From Owenia fusiformis (lineage: Eukaryota; Annelida; Polychaeta; Sabellida; Oweniidae), in assembly GCA_903813345.2 (NCBI GenBank), contig CAIIXF020000008.1:8643278-8707277 (forward strand): DNA of 64,000 nt, given 5' to 3'. The translations under genes and the position numbers were made by a program. The notes below the pieces were generated by a model that was not told the DNA's origin, made no database searches, and saw only the letters and a program-made list of their open reading frames with translations. Positions 35,301 to 44,444 of this stretch are shown in pieces (positions within the stretch are counted from its first letter, which is position 1; every line of letters starts with the position of its first letter).

Positions 35301-38300
35301 TTAAGAAATTTGAATATTTGAGAAATGAAATGCTCACAACTTTTTTTTCAAAAAAAATTTTTTGTTCAAAAATCTCTAAAATCACTTTTTAAGTCCTGAC
35401 AAATAGTAAATGAATGATAAAAAAATATTTTCAAACTTTAGACGGGGACTTTAAATGTAAAGTCAGATTTGTACTTCTGAAAACTTGTAAATGATTTTGA
35501 AAAAAATTGAAGTCAGTCTAAACAGTATTTGTTAAGTTATTGGAAGTTGAAAGAATTTGTTACAGACGCCAATCGCCATCCGCCGTAAAAAAAATGGAGA
35601 CCATAGCAATATGTCACCACTTTTTGGTGGTGACATAAAAAATATAGGCAATGAAACATTAAATAGGTGCTAAATAACTCAGTAAAATCAAGTACTGTTC
35701 ATTGCTTTGATTTGACAGCTGTTTTAATTTGGCAGATTGATAAAACTCGTCAAATTAAGTGTCCGCCAATTTTACAAAAAAAAAATTCTGGGAATCTAGA
35801 CTCCCTACTGGTTCAGACAAAACAAACTACATACCAGGAGGGATAAAATTGTGTTATTGTAAAGTGAGTTGCACAATTGATGATGGTCCATCCGCCAAAT
35901 TAAACACCAGCCAGAATTTCAAAGTTTGCCCAATCCACCCAATCAAATAATGCCAAATTAAAGCAATTTACAGTAAGTTGATCTGACCCCTTTAGAGAGA
36001 GAGAACTTTTTGTTACAACTTACTCTTTGTTATTAGCACCAAGTAAGGCAAGAACTTTGAGTAGTTGAATCTGCAGCCAGGGTGCAGGGACACTGTGGTA
36101 GTCCCACTCAGGGGGAAGTTTGCGCTCTACTACTTGTCTCAGGATGCTCACCAGGCCAGATACTATGTCACGATAGCTTTCTATGTCACTCTGAAGATGG
36201 TACATAAATTAAAGTATTCTACTTTAACATTTTCTGTCTCAATATCGTTTAGACCTGGTTGAAAATCAACAATAGGGTTATATCATATTATTATATTAGA
36301 TGCATCAAGAAGATAAAAATAAATGGTGTGTTTCAGGGTCAGTAAATTGCAGTCACAAAAATCCTGTGTATATATTTATATTATTTAATAATAAAGTGTT
36401 TGCTCGCTACCTTAATGAGATCATGATATATTTGTAAAGCAGCCCACATGACGCTAGGATCTTTATCACAAAGGGCTTTCTTAAACTTTCCATGAATATG
36501 CTGCACCTGGTTCGGGGCCTTACTGAGAAACTTGTGCAAACACATTACAGCTTTCTTACGTACTAAGGCCCTGGAATAACAAAATTTAAATACATGTACC
36601 GGTATGTCAAAATATTCATTTTTCAGTTCTTTGTCACCTCTAATAAGCACAGTAAAACCTGATCTATGTGAATGCTGCAGATAGTTAAGTGTTTATATAA
36701 TTCACTCTTGAATTATTGGACATTCAGAAACATTTATCCCTTGTATAACTGAACAAGGTATTATCATCAGAATGTCACCACCTGGCATTTGTTACAGATG
36801 CTGACTGCCAAATGCCGAACACTAATTACTCAACACCAACCATCGAACACCATCCACAGAAATGTTGGAGACTATAACAATGTGTCACCACTTCTGGCTG
36901 TGACATAATAGATCACCACCAAAGTAATAAATTCTTACTTGGGGTGGTTTAGTTTGTCTTATACAATGGGCACTAAAACAATATTAATTCTTACTTAGGG
37001 TGGTTTAGTTTGTCTTCTACAAGTGGAAGAATAGGAGGAATCATTTCTGCATTGACTAGGCCACATATTGTGTTCAAGGCTATGGAGTTTTCCAGAACAT
37101 TGCTGCTTCGAAGATCCTAGAAAATAAACATTGCAAAATTGTGCACATGTAAACAAAACACAAACTTGAATTTAATAATTAAGACCAGTGGATACTAAAG
37201 TTCAATATTAAATACATGTGCATACAAATCTGAGTTGAGTTGAGTCATTTCAGCCGTGATGCTATTATATAATTGTTTTTAGACATTTGGATAATGTTTC
37301 ATTCTTTGAAAAGTTCTAGACATCTTACCTTCTGTATTGTATTGACTAGAAGAAGGACAAGTTCATGGTTTTCATGAAGTAATAGTCCACACATGAGGTA
37401 ACCTAAAACATGTAAGTGTGTTCTGTACTTTATTCATGAGCTTCAAAAAAAGTTGAACAATGCACAATGTGAAAGTTTGAAAATATGTTTTTATCATTTC
37501 TTTACTATTTCTCATGACTTTGACAGTTAGAGATTTTTGGAAAAATTGAAAAAAACGTGCAGATGTTACTGACAACTTTGTTGCAAGTCAACATAAAATA
37601 GGAAAATCTGATTAATACCTGCCCATTTCTGTGACAGGCTTCCTTGTTGAGCTAATTTGACAGCATGGATGAAAGCAAATGAGATGTCATAACCCATCAT
37701 ATGACAGTAAAGGATTCTTACAAGGTATTCTTTCATCTGTCCCTGAAATACATGTATAGTAACTGAATAACTAGTAATCCTGAAATATTTGCATATAAGA
37801 TCATGTTTTTGAGTTATTTCTTATGTACATTGTAAGAAGAAATTGATCTTGTCTTTCCAGTCAATGTTTCTTGCTACAACCCCAGTTTTATAAGCATTTA
37901 ATTCCTGAAATCTGACTCGGTTCCAAGAGAAATCCACTTCCAATCTAGACCTTAATGATTAAGTGACATACAAGAAACAATAGAGTAATCATGTTTTAAG
38001 GAGTTACAACTGGTGAACAAAATTATCAAATTCAATTCCTTTAGTATTCCATTTTCGTAGAGCGAGGATGGAATTGGCCTACAGACACAGAATCATAAAT
38101 TTTAATCAATTAATGGTAGCACTGTACAGTATACACCTAGTATTACCATATCTAACCCGAGAATTGGCCTTTAGGGGGGAGGGGTATTAATTCAATAGAT
38201 AATGATGTAATGTACTTACAGGAGAGATTCCAGGCTGTGCCAAACGCTGTTTCAAAATTGAAACTTCTTTCTTCAGAAGTTGATCTTCCTCCTGAAATTT

Positions 38301-39730
38301 TTTTCCAAAAGTATATGGGTATAGAGATACAATGTATTTTGTTAATAGTACATGTATTTTTTTGAAAGCCCATTAGACTATCCCCATAGGCTTACTCGAG
38401 TCTCTGCCAAATTACTTGGTTAAAAGACATGGCATGTGGACCACTGTGCACTAGTGTTGTCGCGATGTGCCATAATCGTACATCGATGCATCGGCAATTT
38501 TCAGTAGTAAACATCGATGCACATCGCGATGTACATCGAGAAAAAGTCCGAGAAAAGTGCACTGAAATACCGAACGCTAATGCACTAAAATACCGAACAT
38601 CCGGTACATCTGGGAACTTCTAGTAACGGTGAAATGAAAGTAAAGTAATTTTTTTAAATTATGGTTCATTTCGATTGGCTAAAACAGTTTTAAAGCGAAA
38701 GAATATCAGAAAACATTGGAAAATGAAATAAGACATGAGAAAGGTAAGCGATTTGCATCAAAATAAGATAAGAAAGGGTGATTTTTAGCAATTTTTTCTT
38801 TTAAAAAAAACATCGATGTTTTGTTTCAGACATCGATGCATCGCCAGAATCAGCTTTGGCGATGTATATCGCGATGTATCGATTAATCGCGACAACACTA
38901 CTGTGCACTAGTGAAAACGTTTATTCTGGAGTAAAAAAAGTCTTAGATGTTATTCTAAAAATCGTAATGAGAATATTTCATCAATTAGAATTCAAACGGA
39001 CACTGTCCTTTGTGAGATATTGCCTACGTTCATCTACACTTAAAATCATTTGGTCTGCCATTTATAAAAACATCTGTTGAGGTTGATTTTTATCTCGCTT
39101 TAGCGAAAAACAAAATGGCCATTTTTACCGAAGGATGTTTTTCAAAAGATTGCTCTTAGAAAAGACTAAATAAAAGCCGATGTAGATGGTCATCTGAACT
39201 AAGACTACATACTAAGTTCAATGAAGGTATGTTTATTAAATTTGACTTAATTTATAGCAACAGTCCACACGGGATAGCGTAAAAAGCAATAAAACAAACA
39301 GGGCTTGATGATAGTGTAAGGCCACACTGTGGCTGAAGAATAAGGTAACCATGAGCCACATGACCCCTACCTTTTTTCTAAGGGGTCATTGGGGCCGCTA
39401 TTTAACGAGAGTGCCACAAAGAATTATTGAAGATCGTTCGACAATGCCCCGTGTCTGAGAATACCCCTACATGTATGTGTACTTTAGTTTACGTGTCTAA
39501 AGAAATGTCACCTAAATAGAGTCTTGGGTAAGCAATGTAAACATTGTGCTCATGCCAAAATTCTAATTTACAATTACATAAAACACACTCACATATTTGG
39601 TTTTCACTTCAGAAACCATTTTCACAAAGTTTTGGAAACTTTTGCTGGAAATATTTGAACTTCCAAGTCCCATTCTTCCTGTTAAAATACCAGGGAGTGA
39701 TGAAATGGTTCTCTCCATAATTTCTGTCAT
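26325..39730 (-). CDS. AP4E1: AP-4 complex subunit epsilon, 20 exons, C-terminal ear not found
   Basis: Large subunit of the AP-4 coat, which sorts cargo at the trans-Golgi network. Exons: 39593-39730 (ATG), 38220-38291, 37619-37742, 37329-37402, 36995-37116, 36411-36570, 36024-36190, 34033-34106, 33614-33736, 33014-33123, 32392-32528, 31917-32029, 31396-31490, 30362-30580, 29678-29758, 29423-29534, 28660-28819, 28209-28347, 27667-27774, 26325-26948. All phases agree, giving 983 aa (human about 1137). The trunk is clear: SLPGILTGRMG, YCHMMGYDISFAFIHAVKLA, APNQVQHIHGKFKKALCDKD, DYHSVPAPWLQIQLLKVLAL and EWYIQTMNSV. The hinge follows: MDYTLSFLDDYV, LNLKGVKSIWSKEG and KKALTSALFMGV. The last exon is low-complexity, with three copies of DITG(Q/H)SNS, and reaches a stop without a recognisable appendage domain. 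A donor-like GTATGAGT near 26364 could lead to unrecognised ear exons. Confidence 0.93.
27571..27650. mobile_element. 80-bp palindromic mini-element in AP4E1 intron
   Basis: CTGTAGATTGGGTTAATTTG at the left end and its exact inverse CAAATTAACCCAATCTACAG at the right, with a short AATGGCAAAATCGCC centre. Related AATTTGGC/GCCAAATTAA words recur at 35715-35972. Likely a very short MITE. Confidence 0.75.
27938..28107. mobile_element. TGTCACCACC-family MITE copy in AP4E1 intron
   Basis: GTCACCACCAGAAGTGGTGAC at the left end is itself a palindrome. AACATTTTTGTGGATGATGT and GGTTGGTGTTCAG words follow, and it ends TTATTGCCTTG. It lies between AP4E1 exons 18 and 19. Confidence 0.8.
31704..31798. mobile_element. 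TGTCACCACC-family MITE, partial
   Basis: Starts CAAGGCATTAACATGCAAAA then TGTCACCACCTGCCATGTG, with CCGAACACCAACTGCC; the far end is missing. It lies in an AP4E1 intron. Confidence 0.75.
32613..32705. mobile_element. TGTCACCACC-family MITE, partial
   Basis: Starts CAAGGCATTAACATGCAAAA, then TGTCACTACCTGCCATTTG and TTACAGACACC; the distal end is lost. It lies in an AP4E1 intron. Confidence 0.75.
33752..33802. mobile_element. TGTCACCACC-family MITE fragment
   Basis: AAAGGCATTACATACAAAATG followed by TCACAACATACCATTTG and TTAAAGACAC. It is a short terminal fragment directly upstream (minus strand) of an AP4E1 exon. Confidence 0.6.
34183..35638. mobile_element. Long form of the TGTCACCACC element with internal tandem repeats
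   Basis: The left end (GGCATTAACATGACAAAATT then TCACCACC) and the right end (ATTTGTTACAGACGCC...AATGGAGACCATAGCAATAT then GTCACCACTTTTTGGTGGTG) match the two ends of the short copies. About 1.35 kb lies between them. It includes four or five imperfect units of the TTTGACCTTGAGAAGGTCATTGAAGGTCA type at 34261-34690, then AT-rich sequence. It may be a fuller relative of the MITE or one that was hit by an insertion. No transposase ORF is visible. Confidence 0.6.
36753..36908. mobile_element. TGTCACCACC-family MITE copy
   Basis: A complete copy from CAAGGTATTATCATCAGAAT then GTCACCACCTGGCATTTG to AATGTGTCACCACTTCTGG then CTGTGACATA. It lies just downstream (in transcription order) of AP4E1 exon 5. 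Confidence 0.8.
36935..37016. repeat. Small duplication containing an AP4E1 5' splice site
   Basis: ATTCTTACTT(A/G)GGGTGGTTT followed by AGTTTGTCTT occurs at about 36937-36965 and again at 36988-37016. The second is the true exon 5 end (minus strand CACCCTAA|GTAAGAAT). The first keeps a donor-like CACCCCAAGTAAGAATT 51 bp downstream. Confidence 0.7.
38452..38900. mobile_element. hAT-type MITE with perfect 8-bp target duplication
   Basis: A 449-bp element begins TAGTGTTGTCGCGAT and ends with the exact inverse ATCGCGACAACACTA. It is flanked by CTGTGCAC at 38444-38451 and again at 38901-38908. The 8-bp duplication and TAGTG-type end fit hAT transposons. Subterminal regions carry repeated ACATCGATG/CGATGTA palindromic words. 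It sits in AP4E1 intron 1 and has no transposase ORF. Confidence 0.92.
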
Positions 39731-40095
39731 CCTGACAATGAATCTGGTTAAATTTTGCCTCAGTTACTAGAGCGAAACTGTGGTAAATCGACATTTTGTC
39801 ATGAAAAAATAATTTTTTGAGAAAGTGACAGCGACATTTTGAATGTTGCATTCTGGGGGACTGAAAATGATAACGACATTTTCATCAATTTTAAGACTAT
39901 AAACCTGATGCAAAAAAGAATTTCAAAATGTTTGTGATATTCATGAGATGAAGATATGTTAACCCAATATCATTTTGTATTTTAACATTCAGAAAATCTA
40001 TATTTTATGTCATCAGAAAGTGGACGTTCACGTTGTCTGTTCGTCGTAGAAAAATTTGATTTTTACCTTTTTATACATTTTTCTAGATACTTGCC
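39731..40095. promoter_or_regulatory. Shared AP4E1/TOMM20 intergenic promoter region
   Basis: The two start codons point away from each other with 365 bp between them, so this interval must hold both proximal promoters or 5' UTRs. No TATA box or CpG-rich block stands out. A TTTTTATACATTTTTCTAG just before the TOMM20 ATG resembles a 3' splice site, so a 5' UTR intron is possible. Confidence 0.6.
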
Positions 40096-42851
40096 ATGAT
40101 TTCAAATACAACACTTGGTATAGTAGCTGCTACAGGTCTAGCGTTTGTAGGCTACTGTGTTTACTTCGACAGAAAGAGGAGGAGTGATCCGCTATTCAAA
40201 CAGAAACTCAGAGAAAGTAAGTCATTTTTCATCATCACCTCAGCATTTCTCTCTTTCAGACTGGCAATGACATCAGTCAGGTACCCATGTCATTTTTTAA
40301 CGTTTGACCTGGAGTTATAGATCAGGAGGGGATTCTATCTAAGATTGACAAAATGTGAATCTAAATGTAAATGATTGAATACTTTGAATAAACCATACTC
40401 ACAAGTCACAATTTCATAGGTCAACAGTATTAGATTACCATATTCTATGGCCACTGAGTGTGGCCATACAATATAAATAAGACACTCTTTGTTGTTTTGA
40501 ATTTGCCTTAAATTGCCGAGCTGTCTTATTTTTATTGATGTAAACATAATAAACTAACCTTCATTGATCTTTACACGTAGTCTTATTTCATAAATTGGTC
40601 TACTTGGCAGGATATTTATTCACAAAATAAAACTGAAGGAAATTTTTACAACAAGCGGCCATCTTGACTAAATCGCTATAGCGGAAAAAAGGCATGCTTT
40701 CAAAATGGAGAACGAGACGACGTCTATTTTAAATGAAAACGTTCAATATCTCATCAACAAGATAAGCCGTTATCATTTCAATTCATGAAATATTAACAGA
40801 ATGATTTTTAGAATATTACATAAATTCATTGAACGCCGGCTTAAGATTTTACAATAGTTCACGGTGTTCCAGATGGAAACACTTCTAGCCAAGAATTTGG
40901 CTAGAGACTCGAGTAAGTATTAGATAGCAGTGGGGTTTGTCAATTATGTCACCACCACAGTCAGCATAAGATGTCTGTATCAAATGACAGGTGGTGAAAT
41001 TTTGCATGTTATGCCTTGTCTTATTATGTTAATGCCTTGTTTATGCTTTCTATCTCAAGAATACCATCAATATGAACAATTCCTGCCTTTAACATCATGC
41101 AATGCTATCATATCTCTAAAACCACTCAAAAGAGTCATTGTTACATGTATAAGATTTTGGAATTCATTTCAGTTGATCTCATTGTCACTTTTGCCATTAT
41201 TTATGCAGGGAAATATTATTGATGTATAGTAATTATAAATGTTTTGCTACCAATCAGTGATCTTACATTAGCCAATAAAATAGAAGTTCATTTATAAGTC
41301 AACATGAAGATCTTGATATGATTATATGATAGGAGATTATCCCCCTTGCAGGGATTTACTTTCTGAGCTGTTAATGCATAACATTTTACACTCATGTCAT
41401 GCAACATTTTACATGTATTACATGTATCTGTGCTTTGTAATATTTTGCTCTCTGTTGTGCAATATTTTACAGTTGTTATTGTTTTCAGGAAGGAGAAAGA
41501 ATAACAAAGGTGGAAAAGGGAAGAGCTCTTCTAGTGGTGGAGTAAGTATCCAAGCAAACTTATCTGAATTGTAAAGGGGTTTTCAAATTTCAAATTTTCT
41601 CAATCATGATAACGTGTAATATGCACCATCAATAGCTCTGAAACTGACCTTTTTGTAAATATAAAAGCTTGAAAATGGTTGTTTCACAAGTAAAAATCAA
41701 AGGCAGATAAGCTTATTTTTAAACTTATACATACAATTATTTTAAAACTTGCATATTCATTTATTTTCATTTATAATGATGATGGTAAATGATTGTGAAG
41801 AAATTCAGGGTTAGAAATCAGCTACTAATGAAAACTGAGATACTTCAACCATTAATCTTTTGGCCATGGAAATGTTTTACCCTGATTTTGAAGAGAATAG
41901 TTACAAATAACCTGTCAGCAAAGAAGTCTACATTTTTGCATCACTTGTTTCATTGAAGTGTGTTGTTGTTTCAGACGTCCCAGTTCCCTGATTTGAGGGA
42001 CACTGATGCTATGCAAAAATTCTTCTTGGAGGAAGTACAACTGGGAGAGCAACTTTTAGGAGAGGGTAAGATTTTACTTTTTATTTACATCGACTGAAAG
42101 TGGTAAAATGCTTTGCTACTCTTAAGCTGGCGAGTGAGATAGATTTAAAGATTGCCTGGAAGTGCAATAAATCCCGGGCATCATTTTGATGTTTTCTGTC
42201 TGATTCAGTTAGGGCAAAAATAGTGTACATACATACACACAAACACATTCAATACATATTTAATTTTACATTCAATACATATTTAATTGTACATTTCATG
42301 TATATTATTTGTACATGAATGTTATTTCAGGTGATATTGAAGGTGGGGTGGAACATTTGAGTAATGCTGTAGCAGTATGTGGACAACCCCAACACTTACT
42401 AAGTGTTCTCCAACAGACTTTACCTCCCCAGGTCTTCCAGCTCCTCATACAGAGACTCCCAGCAGTTTCACAGGTATAAACGAGCCTATTAAGCCTTTTT
42501 TCTTTCAAAAGTAAATCAGTTTTTCATATTACACTGTAGAATAAAGTCTAATTCTGTTCAATTGCTGCACATAAGCCACATAATCAAGATTCCAGCCAAA
42601 CTTTTGATTTGTAAATTTTAACATCCAAAGTGTGTATAATTTTACTTAATTTTTTGAGGTTTTATGATGTCAGCTGATAATTTTATCATTCAAAATCAAA
42701 TGTCATTACAAATTATACTTGATTATGTATGTATTCATTTCTTTTTTTGTTGTTATGTATTCAGAAAATAGTGGCAAGTGCAGGAGGGGGAGGAGTAGGA
42801 CCAGCTGGAGCAGCCCCAATGGGAATGTCAGATGATATTGACTTGGAGTAG
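40096..42851 (+). CDS. TOMM20: Mitochondrial import receptor subunit TOM20
   Basis: Five exons: 40096-40216, 41489-41541, 41975-42065, 42331-42473 and 42765-42851 (stop TAG), giving 164 aa with consistent phases (1,0,1,0). The product is the outer-membrane receptor that binds presequences and hands them to the TOM channel. Residues about 7-23 form the N-terminal membrane anchor (LGIVAATGLAFVGYCVYFD), followed by the hallmark FDRKRRSDPLFKQKLRE. The cytosolic domain has DTDAMQKFFLEEVQLGEQLL, AVAVCGQPQHLLSVLQQTLP and VFQLLIQRLP, and ends with the acidic tail SDDIDLE. A Gly-rich insert (AGGGGVGPAGAAPMGM) lies before the tail. Length is close to the vertebrate protein (145 aa). The start is fixed by the family N-terminus. 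It is head-to-head with AP4E1. Confidence 0.97.
40946..41021. mobile_element. TGTCACCACC-family MITE, internally deleted
   Basis: TATGTCACCACCACAGTC to GACAGGTGGTGAAATTTTGC then ATGTTATGCCTTG; the middle is lost. It lies in TOMM20 intron 1. Confidence 0.7.
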
Positions 42852-42926
42852 AACAATTTAGTATGGAGTGTTGACTTGGAGTAGAGCAATTCGGTATTGA
42901 CATGACATGGAGGGCATAAACAGAAC

Positions 42927-42932
42927 AATAAA
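42927..42932 (+). terminator. TOMM20 polyadenylation signal
   Basis: AATAAA 76 bases after the stop codon, the first canonical hexamer downstream. Confidence 0.6.
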
Positions 42933-43302
42933 TCAATAGACAGTTTCTTTACAATTGCTAATATGAAAGTCCTGAACTGTGGAAATTAAAGTTGCAGACT
43001 TAAAATGAATTAGGTCTGTAAAGTCGTTACAGAAGGCCTGTATGTGATTTTAATCAAAAAGAATTGATAGTAAGTTTATCAGATTCAGTTTTCATTGAAA
43101 ATCAGGTTTTGTAATTCAGAACATGGCAAAACAAAATTATGTAAAATTATCAAAATCAAAAATACAAATTAAATAATAAATATGCGTACAGCATCTTCAT
43201 TTATCAAATGCATGTTTACATGTCTAATATTTGGAAAGACAGGCATACTATTTTTTTAATAAAACGTAATGTTGATTTTTTTAAATTAGTAATCGACATG
43301 TA

Positions 43303-44129
43303 CTATTTTTTTCAAGGCCTGTCTGCGTCGCTAACATGCTAAATATAAGAGTTAGCTGACGTTTGGGAGTCTGACTTACCTTCTAAAGGTTAGAACCCGA
43401 ATCTTAATGAAACCATATCACCTTTGTTCCGTCAACCATGGAGCATTTGCCACAACATCCAAGAGGTAAATCATGGATCGAGAAAATGAATGATTTCCTT
43501 GTAAGTTCCGGAAGTTTCAATACGAAAAATTACCGAACATATGTGAAAACCGAATATTTGTTCGTTGTTTTCACGATTTACAGGTTCGTTTGTTCTTCAA
43601 TGTTTTGGTCTAAATTATAAAGCATCACCAACAGGTCTTTCTCTATTAATCGACTAATACAGCAGACGGCTCATATTTCTACGTAGCATTTCATTCAGAC
43701 CAATAGTGGGAGTGTAGATCACGCAGTTTCGTTCGTTGCGTACTTCACTTGAAATTGGTAATTTTTAATATTGACTACTTCACTTAGCTTGGCGGATGTA
43801 GAACATTGCTTAATATTCTTTTAATTTTCACACCAGACATGCTTGGTTGACACGTCAACAAAGTAAAGTTCAAGGGTCAATGCGTTATTTCGTGATAACT
43901 ACAACGCCTTCCCGGAAGTCAACATTGATGAAAAATGAAAAAGTCGGAAAAGCATTTACGCTAATTTCTATCAAATGCTATGTTTATGCATCATCATCGA
44001 CCCAACAAAGGTGATATAGTTTCATTAAGATTCGGGTTCTAACCTTTAGAAGGTAAGTCAGACTCCCAAACGTCAGCTAACTCTTATATTTAGCATGTTA
44101 GCGACGCAGACAGGCCTTGAAAAAAATAG
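43303..44129. mobile_element. 827-bp element with about 126-bp terminal inverted repeats, TA-flanked
   Basis: The left end CTATTTTTTTCAAGGCCTGT continues as an almost perfect inverted copy of the right end ACAGGCCTTGAAAAAAATAG for roughly 126 bp, to CACCTTTGTT/AACAAAGGTG. TA lies on both sides (43301-43302 and 44130-44131), which suits Tc1/mariner-type insertion. The 570-bp core has no long ORF, so it is a MITE-like element. It lies 450 bp past the TOMM20 stop. Confidence 0.88.
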
Positions 44130-44306
44130 TAGATTGATTCTCATAACTTTGTACGATATTGTACATAGCATTCATTATTATCTTTATTTATGTGGCTAGT
44201 CTGAAAGTAAATAAAGTATGGAAAATTATTTTTAGTTGTTTGTACTTACTTAATGATGTTATTGTAACTATGTATAAGTAAATACATGTATGGTCAATAA
44301 CCTTTT

Positions 44307-44440
44307 TATGTCACCACCACAAGTGATGATATATTGTAATGGTCTCCAACATTTTTGTGGATGGTGTTCAGCAGTTTGTGTTTGACAGTTGGCATTCAGT
44401 ATCTGTAACAAATAGCAGGTGGTGACATTTTGCATGTTAA
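44307..44440. mobile_element. TGTCACCACC-family MITE copy
   Basis: Complete ends: TATGTCACCACCACAAGTGA and AGCAGGTGGTGACATTTTGC. It carries the usual AACATTTTTGTGGATGGTGT core. Confidence 0.8.
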
Positions 44441-44444
44441 AGGG

